Shown here one piece after another: positions 20,673-29,052 of a DNA stretch of 64,000 bases; the first letter of the stretch is position 1, and the number at the start of each line of letters is the position of its first letter. The stretch covers positions 434,001 through 498,000 of the forward strand of contig NZ_CP117460.1 of assembly GCF_030687145.1 (NCBI RefSeq). The letters are read 5' to 3'. The notes below the pieces were generated by a model that saw nothing but the letters and a program-made list of their open reading frames with translations, did not search any database and had not been told where the DNA came from. Made by a program: the position numbers and the translations under genes. The DNA is from Pseudomonas sp. FP1742 (GTDB lineage Bacteria; Pseudomonadota; Gammaproteobacteria; Pseudomonadales; Pseudomonadaceae).

Positions 20673-21527
20673 TCAACTGCCCGATGGCGCCGGATGCGGA
20701 TGCATCACCGCGCGCTGACGTTCCTCTTCGAGAAACTTCATGATGATCGGTGCCACCGCTTCGGCCCGGGTAATCAAGAACAGATGACCGTCGTCGATGA
20801 TGTGCAGTTGGGCATTGGGAATTCGCCAGGCCAGCATGCGCATATTGATCAGCGGGATCAGAGGGTCATCGTCGCCGGCCAGCACCAGGGTCGGCTGTTG
20901 GATTTTGTGCAGCCAGTGAATGCTGGTCCAGCCGAAGCCGGCGAACAGTTGCCAGTAATAGCCCAGTTTGCCGGCCGAACGGACTCTGGCGGCGTGACTG
21001 GCAGCCAGGGTCGGATCGCGACGGAACGAGCCGCCATAGATCATCGGCGCGATGCGAATCACATGGGACGGCTGGATGTAGCGCCGCGGGCTGGCCATCA
21101 TCCACAGCACTTTCGGCTTGCCCGGCACCATCACTGTGCCGGCCGCCGTGGCCGCCAACACCAGCTTCTTGCAGCGCTCGGGATAGTCATAGGCAAATTG
21201 CTGCGCCAGGGCGCCACCCCACGACACACCGATTACATTGACCTGCCCGTAATCGAGATAGTCGAGCATTCGCGCCGTCAGTTTCGCCAGGCCCGAAAAG
21301 CGATACGGTCGGCTGGGCGTCGATGAGCCGCCGACACCGGGTACGTCGAAGGCGATGACTTCCAGGTCCGGATCCAGCGCCTGGACGAACGGAAATATCA
21401 GCTCCAGGTTGGCGCCGATGCCGTTGAAAATCAGCAAGGGCGTCAAGTGAGGCTTGCCGGGGCGTACCGCGGTGCGGAGGGTTTGCCCATCCAGGTTGAC
21501 GGTACGAAATACGAACGGTTGCGGCAT
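20673..21527 (-). CDS. phaZ: Intracellular PHA depolymerase PhaZ
   Basis: PhaZ is the granule-bound serine hydrolase that releases 3-hydroxyacids from medium-chain-length PHA. The 284-residue alpha/beta-hydrolase shows the lipase box GVSWGG with Ser102, an acid residue near LAGDDDPL and the catalytic His in IDDGHLFL; Ser102 matches the position known for P. putida PhaZ. ATG at 21527 (MPQPFVFRTVNLDGQ) is chosen by family length. It is flanked by phaC1 and phaC2, so synthesis and breakdown are co-transcribed. Confidence 0.95.
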   Translation of the reverse strand: MPQPFVFRTVNLDGQTLRTAVRPGKPHLTPLLIFNGIGANLELIFPFVQALDPDLEVIAFDVPGVGGSSTPSRPYRFSGLAKLTARMLDYLDYGQVNVIGVSWGGALAQQFAYDYPERCKKLVLAATAAGTVMVPGKPKVLWMMASPRRYIQPSHVIRIAPMIYGGSFRRDPTLAASHAARVRSAGKLGYYWQLFAGFGWTSIHWLHKIQQPTLVLAGDDDPLIPLINMRMLAWRIPNAQLHIIDDGHLFLITRAEAVAPIIMKFLEEERQRAVMHPHPAPSGS

Positions 21528-21661
21528 GCACGAAGCCCTGTAGGTTTTAAACGCTGATCGGGCCATCCCGGGCCGTCGCAGAATGTTCGAGGCTGGCCTC
21601 GAGGCTGATTAATAACAATCGCGGCACCTTCCAGTGCCGCGGACTGCGAGTTGTTTGAAGC

Positions 21662-23341
21662 TCAACGTTCGTGCACATACGTGCCTGGCGACGCTTCACC
21701 CGCGGGATAGGCCTTGTTGCCAAGGTTGGCGGGGGACTTTTTCAGTTTGCCCGAGCGTTCTGCCTGCCATGCCTGCCAATGCAGCCACCAGGAGTCGGTG
21801 TGTTTGGTGGAGTTTTCCATCCACTCCTCGGCTTTGACCGGCATGTCGGTGCTGGTCATGTAGCGCGCTTTCGGATTGCCCGGCGGGTTCAGAATGCTCT
21901 GGATATGACCGCTGCTGGACAGCACGAACTCGACCTTGCCGCCGAACAACTGTGCCGACTTGTAGCAGGACTTCCACGGAGTGATGTGATCGTTGGTGCC
22001 AGCCAGGGAAAAGATGTCGGCGTCGACCTTTTTGAGGTCGATCGGCGTGCCGCACACTTCCAGTGCGTTGGGGCGGATCAATGGGTTGTTTTTGAACATC
22101 TCGATCAGGTCGCCGTGGAACGCTGCCGGCAGGCGAGTGGTGTCGTTGTTCCAGAACAGAATGTCGAAAACCGGTGGCTCGTTGCCCAACAGGTAGTTGT
22201 TGACCCAGTAGTTCCAGATCAAGTCGTTGGGGCGCATCCAGGCGAAGACTTTCGCCATGTCGCGACCTTCCAGCACACCGGCCTGATAGGAGTGGCGCTT
22301 GGCGGCTTCGAGGGTCTGCTCGTCGACGAACAGGGCCACGTCGCTGTCGAGGGTGGTGTCGAGCACGCTGACCAGCAGTGTGAGCGCGTTGACTTTCTTT
22401 TCGCCGATCGCTGCGTAATGACCCAGCAGGGCAGTGCAGGTGATGCCGCCGGAGCAGGCACCGAGCATGTTCACGTCTTTGCTGCCGGTGATCGCGGTGA
22501 CGACATCGACCGCTTCCTTGAGCGCCTCGATGTAGGTCGACAGGCCCCACTCGCGCTGCTCCTTGGTCGGGTTGCGCCAGCTGACGATGAAGGTCTGCAC
22601 ATTGTTGCGCAGGCAGAAGCGCGCCAGGCTCTTGTCCGGGCTCAGGTCGAAAACGTAGAACTTGTTGATCTGCGGCGGCACCACCAGCAGTGGGCGCTCA
22701 TGCACTTGCTCGGTAATCGGCTTGTACTGGATCAGCTCCAGCACGTCGTTGCGAAAGACCACGGCGCCTTCGGTCACGCCCAGGCTCTTGCCGACTTCGA
22801 ACGCGCCCATGTTGACCTGACTCGGCATGCCGCCGTTGTGGATCAGATCCTTGGCCAGGTGGGAGAGGCCGTCGAGCAGGCTTTTGCCGCCGGTTTCAAA
22901 GAAGCGCTTGACCGCCGCCGGGTTGGCCGCCGTGTTGGTCGGGGCCATGGCTTCGGTCATGAGGTTGATCACGAAATGCCCGCGAGCGACGTCCTTGGGC
23001 GAGAGATTGCTCTTATCGATCCAGGTGTGGAGCTCCTTGCGCCACGCCAGATAAGTTTGCAAATAACGTTTGTAGAGAGGGTTTTGGCTCCAGGCCGGGT
23101 CGAGGAAACGGCGGTCGTCGCTTTGCGGTTGAAGCTCGGATTTTCCGAACAGCACGTTCTTGAGTTCGATGCCGAAATGGGCGACGTGCCTGGCACTGTG
23201 GATGGGTTGCCTGATGGCCTGGGTCAGCACCATTCGGGCAGAGCCCAGTAGATCCTTTCTACGCAGACCCACAACAGGATTCAGTCCCAAGGTATTTTCT
23301 GAAGCCTGGAATTTCAGGTCATCGTTTTGCTTGTTACTCAT
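21662..23341 (-). CDS. phaC1: Class II PHA synthase PhaC1
   Basis: PhaC1 is the principal medium-chain-length PHA synthase. The 559-residue protein has nucleophile Cys296 in GACSGG, Asp in TNDHITPW and His in SSSGHIQSILNPPG, and the family N-terminus FQASENTLGLNPVVGLRRKD. It opens the phaC1-phaZ-phaC2-phaD operon. About 258 bases of AT-rich upstream DNA precede it and carry a sigma54-like site. Confidence 0.97.
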   Translation of the reverse strand: MSNKQNDDLKFQASENTLGLNPVVGLRRKDLLGSARMVLTQAIRQPIHSARHVAHFGIELKNVLFGKSELQPQSDDRRFLDPAWSQNPLYKRYLQTYLAWRKELHTWIDKSNLSPKDVARGHFVINLMTEAMAPTNTAANPAAVKRFFETGGKSLLDGLSHLAKDLIHNGGMPSQVNMGAFEVGKSLGVTEGAVVFRNDVLELIQYKPITEQVHERPLLVVPPQINKFYVFDLSPDKSLARFCLRNNVQTFIVSWRNPTKEQREWGLSTYIEALKEAVDVVTAITGSKDVNMLGACSGGITCTALLGHYAAIGEKKVNALTLLVSVLDTTLDSDVALFVDEQTLEAAKRHSYQAGVLEGRDMAKVFAWMRPNDLIWNYWVNNYLLGNEPPVFDILFWNNDTTRLPAAFHGDLIEMFKNNPLIRPNALEVCGTPIDLKKVDADIFSLAGTNDHITPWKSCYKSAQLFGGKVEFVLSSSGHIQSILNPPGNPKARYMTSTDMPVKAEEWMENSTKHTDSWWLHWQAWQAERSGKLKKSPANLGNKAYPAGEASPGTYVHER

Positions 23342-23465
23342 CTACGACGCTCCATTGTCCTGAGGCGAGTACCTGAGCCCAACTGTGAAGTCACACAGCA
23401 AACGCCAGGTACTACTGCTCGGGTGACCGTTAATTGCGCATAGCTGCTTTTCAGTTCAGAGAGCA

Positions 23466-23482
23466 CTGCACGGAACTTGCCA
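23466..23482 (-). promoter_or_regulatory. Candidate sigma54 (-24/-12) promoter of phaC1
   Basis: On the minus strand, TGGCAAG-N4-GTGCA fits the sigma54 consensus TGGCACG-N4-TTGCA with two mismatches, keeping GG and GC at the required 12-base phase. Transcription would start about 110 bases before phaC1. RpoN-dependent phaC1 expression has been reported in Pseudomonas. The site lies between inverted repeats CTCGGGTGACC (23418-23428) and GGTTACCCGAG (23491-23501). Confidence 0.4.
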
Positions 23483-23599
23483 GCTCCATTGGTTACCCGA
23501 GTTTAATTTTTTTCGCAAGCGGGCCAATCGTTGACACCGCAGCCAAGCATTCAAACAGATGGAATTAGAAAATGCCCTCTAAATACCCCGAGGCCTGAC

Positions 23600-23977
23600 C
23601 TAGAGCATCAGCTTGACGACCGACTCGTTCGGATCTCGGGTCTTTCCAGCCGCTTTGAGTTCCGCAAGATAATCGTTCCACAGATCCTCTTGGCGCACCG
23701 CCAACTGGTACAGATATTCCCAGGTGAACAGTCCGCTGTCGTGGCCGTCGTCGAAGGTCAATTTCAGTGCGTACTGACCGGCCGGTTCGACCTTGCTCAG
23801 GCCTACGCCGATCTTGCCAAATTGCAGGATAGGTTTGCCGTGGCCCTGGACCTCGGCGGAAGGAGAGTGCACGCGAAGGAATTCGGCGCTCAGGTGATAC
23901 TCCTCGCCGGACGCGTATTTGAGCGTCAGGGTTTTCGAGGCTTTGTGCAGTTTGATGTCGGTGGGGAGTTGGGTCAT
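23600..23977 (-). CDS. DUF971 domain-containing protein
   Basis: This 125-residue soluble protein consists of a single DUF971 domain, the fold found at the N-terminus of gamma-butyrobetaine hydroxylases and in HCF101-type proteins; the stand-alone form has no established function. Visible family sequence includes LTLKYASGEEYHLSAEFLRV, SPSAEVQGHG and LTFDDGHDSGLFTWEYL. ATG at 23977 (MTQLPTDIKLHKASK) is chosen by family start; the frame upstream runs into a REPIN. It lies between hslU and phaC1 on the same strand. Confidence 0.88.
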   Translation of the reverse strand: MTQLPTDIKLHKASKTLTLKYASGEEYHLSAEFLRVHSPSAEVQGHGKPILQFGKIGVGLSKVEPAGQYALKLTFDDGHDSGLFTWEYLYQLAVRQEDLWNDYLAELKAAGKTRDPNESVVKLML

Positions 23978-24031
23978 GGCCTGGCGTCCGTTCTGAGTGG
24001 GTCGACAGGGGTTGCGGGTCGACGCTGAACC

Positions 24032-24104
24032 CTGTGGGAGCGGGCTTGCCCGCGAAGCTTTTATCGCCCTTGAGGACGCCTTCGCGGGCAGTCCCGCTCC
24101 CACA
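24032..24104. repeat. REPIN (second copy diverged)
   Basis: The REP core is forward at 24032-24057. The inverted copy at 24079-24104 reads GGGCAGTCCCGCTCC, with one inserted or altered base in the loop compared with GGGCAAGCCCGCTCC. It lies between hslU and the DUF971 gene. Confidence 0.85.
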
Positions 24105-24143
24105 TTTTTATCCCTGCGGATCCGCTACCACTGTAAGTATGGC

Positions 24144-25484
24144 TTACAGGATATAACGGGACAGGTCTTCGTTCTGCGCCAATTCGCCCAAGTGGCTGTT
24201 GACGTAATCGGCATCGATCAGGATTGGCTTTTCCTCGTGGGTGCTGGCCAGATCGCCGGCGCTGAACGACACCTCTTCGAGCAGGCGCTCGAGCAGGGTG
24301 TGCAGGCGACGGGCACCGATGTTCTCGGTCTTCTCATTGACCTGCCAGGCGATCTCGGCAATGCGCTTGATGCCATCGGGCTGGAATTCGATGAGAAGGC
24401 CTTCGGTTTTCAGCAGCGCGCAATACTGCTCGGTGAGCGATGCGTGCGGCTCGCTGAGGATGCGTTCGAAATCTTCCGGGCTCAGGGCCTTGAGTTCGAC
24501 GCGAATCGGCAGGCGGCCTTGCAGTTCCGGCACCAGATCGCTCGGCTTGCTCAGGTGGAACGCACCGGAGGCGATGAACAGGATGTGGTCGGTCTTGACC
24601 ATGCCCAGCTTGGTGTTGACGGTGCAGCCTTCGATCAGCGGCAGCAAGTCGCGTTGTACGCCTTCACGGGACACGTCGACGCCACCGGTATTGCCGCGTT
24701 TGGCGACCTTGTCGATTTCATCGATGAACACGATGCCGTGCTGCTCGACGGCTTCCAGGGCCTTGGCCTTCAATTCTTCTTCGTTGACCAGGCGACCGGC
24801 TTCTTCGTCGCGAACCAGTTTCAGTGCTTCCTTGACCTTGAGCTTGCGGTTCTTGCGTTTGCCCTTGCCCATGTTGGCAAACAGGCTTTGCAGCTGGTTG
24901 GTCATTTCTTCCATGCCCGGTGGGGCGGAGATATCGACGCCGGTGATTTCGGCCACTTCGATTTCGATCTCCTTGTCATCCAGCTGACCTTCACGCAGGC
25001 GTTTGCGGAACAGCTGACGGGTGTTGGAGTCCTGGGCCGGGGCGGCGTCTTCGTTGTTGAAACCCATGCGTGCCGGTGGCAGCAGCGCGTCGAGGATGCG
25101 TTCTTCGGCGGCGTCTTCAGCGCGGTGGCGAACCTTGGTCATTTCCTGTTCGCGCAGCAGTTTGATCGCGGCATCAGCCAGATCGCGAATGATCGACTCG
25201 ACGTCGCGGCCGACGTAGCCGACTTCGGTGAACTTGGTTGCTTCGACTTTGATGAACGGTGCGTTGGCGAGTTTGGCCAGGCGACGGGCGATCTCGGTTT
25301 TACCGACACCGGTCGGGCCGATCATCAGGATGTTCTTGGGGGTGACTTCGACACGCAGCTCTTCGGGCAGCTGCATCCGGCGCCAGCGGTTGCGCAAGGC
25401 AATGGCGACGGCGCGTTTGGCATCGTCCTGGCCGATGATATGGCGATTGAGTTCGTGGACGATTTCACGGGGGGTCATGGGCAT
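24144..25484 (-). CDS. hslU: ATP-dependent protease ATPase subunit HslU
   Basis: HslU is the AAA+ unfoldase that feeds proteins to the HslV peptidase. The 446-residue protein shows Walker [15 protein letters not shown], Walker [12 protein letters not shown], the inserted I-domain (about 110-240) and a C-terminal LSRYIL, the tail that docks into HslV. It follows hslV by 54 bases. Confidence 0.97.
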   Translation of the reverse strand: MPMTPREIVHELNRHIIGQDDAKRAVAIALRNRWRRMQLPEELRVEVTPKNILMIGPTGVGKTEIARRLAKLANAPFIKVEATKFTEVGYVGRDVESIIRDLADAAIKLLREQEMTKVRHRAEDAAEERILDALLPPARMGFNNEDAAPAQDSNTRQLFRKRLREGQLDDKEIEIEVAEITGVDISAPPGMEEMTNQLQSLFANMGKGKRKNRKLKVKEALKLVRDEEAGRLVNEEELKAKALEAVEQHGIVFIDEIDKVAKRGNTGGVDVSREGVQRDLLPLIEGCTVNTKLGMVKTDHILFIASGAFHLSKPSDLVPELQGRLPIRVELKALSPEDFERILSEPHASLTEQYCALLKTEGLLIEFQPDGIKRIAEIAWQVNEKTENIGARRLHTLLERLLEEVSFSAGDLASTHEEKPILIDADYVNSHLGELAQNEDLSRYIL

Positions 25485-25538
25485 AGTAATTGGCGGTCCT
25501 CAAGCAAAAGTGAGCCGTGGCGCTAGGCCGGTACAGGC

Positions 25539-26069
25539 TTACTCAGCGAGATCCTGCTCCTCGATGGTGATGTTGTGGTTGGTGAACACGCAGATGTCGC
25601 CAGCGATGCCCAAAGCGGTTTCGACGATTTCCCGGGCCGACAGGTCAGTCTTTTTCAACAGCGCGCTGGCCGCCGCCTGGGCGTAGCCACCGCCGGAACC
25701 CATGGCGATCAGGCCTTCTTCGGGCTCAACCACGTCACCATTGCCGGTGATGATCAGGGAGGCATCTTTGTTGGCGACCGCAAGCATGGCTTCGAGGCGG
25801 CTCAAGGAGCGGTCGGTGCGCCATTCTTTGGCGAGTTCGACGGCGGCGCGAACCAGGTGGCCTTGATGCTTCTCTAGCTGACCTTCAAAACGTTCGAAGA
25901 GGGTAAAGGCGTCAGCAGTGGCCCCGGCAAAACCGGCGATAACCTGGCCGTGGTAAAGGCGGCGAACTTTTTTCGCATTGCCTTTCATCACGGTATTACC
26001 GAGCGAAACCTGGCCGTCGCCGCCCATGACGACTTTGCCGTGGCGGCGAACTGAAACGATGGTGGTCAA
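25539..26069 (-). CDS. hslV: ATP-dependent protease peptidase subunit HslV
   Basis: HslV is the proteasome-beta-like threonine peptidase of the HslUV heat-shock protease. The 176-residue protein begins [20 protein letters not shown]; after Met removal Thr is the N-terminal nucleophile. It also contains [18 protein letters not shown] sequence ([15 protein letters not shown]) and [15 protein letters not shown] sigma32-like promoter lies about 45 bases upstream, consistent with heat-shock control of hslVU. Confidence 0.97.
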   Translation of the reverse strand: MTTIVSVRRHGKVVMGGDGQVSLGNTVMKGNAKKVRRLYHGQVIAGFAGATADAFTLFERFEGQLEKHQGHLVRAAVELAKEWRTDRSLSRLEAMLAVANKDASLIITGNGDVVEPEEGLIAMGSGGGYAQAAASALLKKTDLSAREIVETALGIAGDICVFTNHNITIEEQDLAE

Positions 26070-26114
26070 GGGAGAGTCTCCACGCAGCGGGGCGAAAATG
26101 CCTTATGCCAACTC

Positions 26115-26142
26115 ATATGGGGGTGGTGGAGCGTTTTTCAAC
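26115..26142 (-). promoter_or_regulatory. Candidate sigma32 (RpoH) heat-shock promoter of hslVU
   Basis: On the minus strand GTTGAAA (26142-26136), a 13-base spacer and CCCCATAT (26122-26115) match the RpoH consensus CTTGAAA / CCCCATNT with one mismatch. It lies 46 bases from the hslV start codon, giving a leader of about 40 bases. Confidence 0.75.
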
Positions 26143-26205
26143 TGCAGGACGCGGCGGGGGACGAGCGGTGTGTCATTTGCGAAGGCGGGTGCAAGTGAAT
26201 CCCTA

Positions 26206-26334
26206 TGGCGAGGGGGCTTGCCCCCGTTGGGGCGCGAAGCGGCCCTAAAGTCGGTCGCCGCGGTTGGCCAGACAGACCTTGGCGGTCGATTTTAGGGCCG
26301 CTTCGCAGCCGAACGGGAGCAAGCTCCCTCGCCA
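26206..26334. repeat. Long inverted repeat of a second REP type
   Basis: The arms 26206-26249 (GGCGAGGGGGCTTGCCCCC... GCGAAGCGGCCCTAAA) and 26290-26334 (TTTAGGGCCGCTTCGC... GGGAGCAAGCTCCCTCGCC) are inverted copies separated by about 40 bases. The core (GGGAGCAAGCTCCC) differs from the common REP in this window. It lies upstream of the hslV promoter and after the SPOR gene. Confidence 0.8.
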
Positions 26335-26367
26335 CAAAAGCAGATTGCTTCTGCCAGTACAGTGGGA

Positions 26368-27075
26368 TCAGCGGCTCTGGCGTTGTTGTAACAGCAGGTT
26401 GCTGAAGCCGCTGCCCGCCAATTGTTTCTGGGCGGTGGTCAACTGTTCGCGGTTGCTGAACGGCCCGACCAGCACCCGGTACCAGGTTTCGTCCTTCACC
26501 GTCCCGGACTCAACCGCAACGGCCTGCCCCAGCAGGATGATCTGCGCCCGAACCTTGTCGGCATCGGCTTCCTTGCGAAACGATCCCGCCTGCAGGAAGA
26601 ACTTGGTCACCGGCGCCGCTTTTGCCACCGGTGGTGCTGGCGGCGGGGTGATGCCGGCCAATGCCGCTTGCGCCCGGGCGGTGTCGATCTTCGCCGCTTC
26701 CGCCGGTGTGACCGGTGTGGTCGGAATGGCCGGTACCTGTGGCGTCGGCAGGGTCTTCTCCGGCACCGCGTCCGGCGGCACGATCACTTCCGATTCCGGC
26801 AGCAAGGTGTAGAAGTCGTACTTCGGCTTCACCGGTTGCGTCGGGCTCGGCGGGGTCTTGTTGGCCTCGGCGATCTTGGTGGCTTTCTGCTGCTCGACCT
26901 TCTCGCGCTTGACGCTGTCACTGCCCTTGCCCGGCTCCAGCTTCATCAGGAACACAATGAACGCGCCGACCGTCAGGCCGATGGCCATCCACAGCCAGCC
27001 CGGGATCGGTTGCTTTGCAGGAGCTTGGTAACGGCTGGCGCCACGCTTGGGTGCAGGTTTTTTCTTGGCAGCCAA
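26368..27075 (-). CDS. SPOR domain-containing inner-membrane protein (FtsN-like)
   Basis: This is a bitopic protein with a septal-peptidoglycan-binding domain. The 235-residue product has a basic cytoplasmic N-terminus (AAKKKPAPKRGASRY), one membrane helix (GWLWMAIGLTVGAFIVFLM, about 25-44), a Pro/Ala-rich linker and a C-terminal SPOR domain (about 155-232: FFLQAGSFRKEADADKVRAQ ... VLVGPFSNREQLTTAQKQL). SPOR domains bind denuded glycan at division sites. Its place directly after argS and before hslV is like that of FtsN in gamma-proteobacteria. Only one base separates it from argS. Confidence 0.88.
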   Translation of the reverse strand: MAAKKKPAPKRGASRYQAPAKQPIPGWLWMAIGLTVGAFIVFLMKLEPGKGSDSVKREKVEQQKATKIAEANKTPPSPTQPVKPKYDFYTLLPESEVIVPPDAVPEKTLPTPQVPAIPTTPVTPAEAAKIDTARAQAALAGITPPPAPPVAKAAPVTKFFLQAGSFRKEADADKVRAQIILLGQAVAVESGTVKDETWYRVLVGPFSNREQLTTAQKQLAGSGFSNLLLQQRQSR

Positions 27076-27076
27076 C

Positions 27077-28813
27077 TTACATACGCTCCAGAGTTTCCAG
27101 ACCCAAGAGTTCCAGGCCTTGCTTGAGAGTGCGGCCGGTCAACGCGGCAAGGCGCAGACGGCTCTGCATTTGCGCCGGGGTGTCGGCGCCGAGGATCGGG
27201 CAGTTCTCGTAGAAGCTGGAGAACAGGCCGGCAACATCGTACAGGTAGGTGCAGAGGATGTGCGGTGTACCTTTGTCCGCCACGTTATTCAGGATTTCGC
27301 CGAACTGCGCCAGTTTCGCTGCCAGCTCATGCTCGTGCGGCGCTTCGAGGACGATCTGCCCTTCGACTTCGCTGAAGTCCTTGCCGAGTTTGCGGAACAC
27401 GCCGGCCACCCGGGTATAGGCGTACAGCAGGTATGGCGCGGTGTTGCCTTCGAAGTTCAGCATCAGGTCGAAGTTGAAGCTGTAGTCGCTGGTGCGGTGC
27501 TTGGACAGGTCGGCGTACTTCACCGCGCCAATGCCAACGACCTTGGCGATGTTGCGCAACTCGTCTTCGGCCAACTCCGGGTTCTTCTCCTTCACCAGCG
27601 TGTAGGCGCGTTCCTGGGCTTCGGTCAGCAGGTCGATCAGCTTCACGGTGCCGCCGTCACGGGTCTTGAACGGACGGCCGTCGGCGCCGTTCATGGTGCC
27701 GAAGCCCATGTGTTCCATTTCCATCGGATGGGTCACGAAGCCGGCCAGGCGCGCGACCTGGAACACTTGCTGGAAGTGCAGCGCCTGGCGCTGGTCAACG
27801 AAATACAGCGCGCGATCGGCCTTCAGCACGCCGCTGCGGTAGCGTACGGCCGCCAGGTCGGTGGTGGCGTAGAGGTAGCCGCCGTCGGCCTTGACGATGA
27901 TCACCGGCAGCGGATCGCCATCGGCGTTCTTGAATTCGTCGAGGAACACGCATTGAGCGCCGTTGCTCTCGACCAGCATGCCCTTGGCCTTGAGGTCGTT
28001 GACCACGTTGATCAGGTCGTCGTTGTAGGCGCTTTCGCCCATTACGTCGGCCATGGTCAGTTTGACGTTCAGCAGTTCGTAGATTTTCTGGCAGTGGGAC
28101 AGCGAGATGTCCTTGAACTTGGTCCACAGCGCCAGGCAGTCCGGGTCGCCGGCTTGCAGCTTGACCACCAGGCCACGGGCGCGGTCGGCGAACTCTGCGG
28201 ATTCGTCGAAGCGCTGCTTGGCGGCGCGGTAGAAGTTTTCCAGGTCCGACAGCTCGTCGCTGGTGATCGGGTTTTCCTGCAGATAAGCCATCAGCATGCC
28301 GAACTGGGTGCCCCAGTCGCCGACGTGGTTCTGACGGATCACGGTGTCGCCGAGGAATTCCAGAACCCGCGCCACGCCGTCGCCGATGATGGTCGAGCGC
28401 AAGTGGCCGACGTGCATCTCCTTGGCCAGGTTCGGTGCCGACAGGTCGACTACGGTGCGCTGCACCGGGCCGGCCTTGCGCACGCCGATGTGGTCGTCGG
28501 CCAGGGCCGCGTCCAGACGGGTCGCCAGGGCTTGGGTGTTCTGGAAGAAGTTCAGGAAGCCAGGGCCGGCGATTTCGGCTTTGGAGACGTTCTCGTCAGC
28601 CGGCAGCGCGGCGATGATTTTCTCGGCCAGGTCACGGGGTTTCATACCGGCCGGTTTCGCCAGCATCATCGCGATGTTGCTGGCGAAGTCGCCGTGAGTC
28701 TTGTCACGGGAGTTTTCCACCTGGATCGCCGGCGACAGGCCTTCAGGCAACACACCTTCGTTGACGAGTTGGGTGATGGCTTGTTGGATCAGCTGGCGAA
28801 TGGTGTCTTTCAT
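27077..28813 (-). CDS. argS: Arginine-tRNA ligase ArgS
   Basis: ArgS charges tRNA-Arg. The 578-residue class Ia enzyme shows the N-terminal Add-1 domain (residues ~1-110), the HIGH-type motif in [14 protein letters not shown], and a DALR anticodon-binding domain near the C-terminus ([12 protein letters not shown] onward). As in most ArgRS proteins a canonical KMSKS is not obvious; [11 protein letters not shown] occupies its place. ATG 28813 ([12 protein letters not shown]) has a purine-rich Shine-Dalgarno (AGAAGA). The frame is open upstream into a REPIN without family sequence. Confidence 0.96.
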   Translation of the reverse strand: MKDTIRQLIQQAITQLVNEGVLPEGLSPAIQVENSRDKTHGDFASNIAMMLAKPAGMKPRDLAEKIIAALPADENVSKAEIAGPGFLNFFQNTQALATRLDAALADDHIGVRKAGPVQRTVVDLSAPNLAKEMHVGHLRSTIIGDGVARVLEFLGDTVIRQNHVGDWGTQFGMLMAYLQENPITSDELSDLENFYRAAKQRFDESAEFADRARGLVVKLQAGDPDCLALWTKFKDISLSHCQKIYELLNVKLTMADVMGESAYNDDLINVVNDLKAKGMLVESNGAQCVFLDEFKNADGDPLPVIIVKADGGYLYATTDLAAVRYRSGVLKADRALYFVDQRQALHFQQVFQVARLAGFVTHPMEMEHMGFGTMNGADGRPFKTRDGGTVKLIDLLTEAQERAYTLVKEKNPELAEDELRNIAKVVGIGAVKYADLSKHRTSDYSFNFDLMLNFEGNTAPYLLYAYTRVAGVFRKLGKDFSEVEGQIVLEAPHEHELAAKLAQFGEILNNVADKGTPHILCTYLYDVAGLFSSFYENCPILGADTPAQMQSRLRLAALTGRTLKQGLELLGLETLERM

Positions 28814-28943
28814 GGTCTTCTCTTTCGACCGCAGGCGCGGCGGCGCTTCAGTGCGCTGGTGGAAAAACTGGGCATTATCCGTTGCGAAGACGGGCTTGCC
28901 AACTATAGCGGGCAGGTTATGGATATGTGGTGACAAATCGGCC

Positions 28944-29040
28944 GCCTTCGCGAGCAAGCCCGCTCCCACACGGGATCCCAAGTGTTCACATATTCGGGGG
29001 CCGCCTCAAAACCCCTGTGGGAGCGGGCTTGCTCGCGAAA
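28944..29040. repeat. REPIN
   Basis: The inverted REP copy at 28944-28971 and the forward copy at 29014-29040 lie between priA and argS. Confidence 0.9.
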
Positions 29041-29052
29041 GCAATCTTCCAA

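Noticed and set aside
26368..27075. Naming the SPOR protein ftsN
   Set aside because: Location and layout fit, but the short essential FtsN motif was not recognisable, so I keep a descriptive name.
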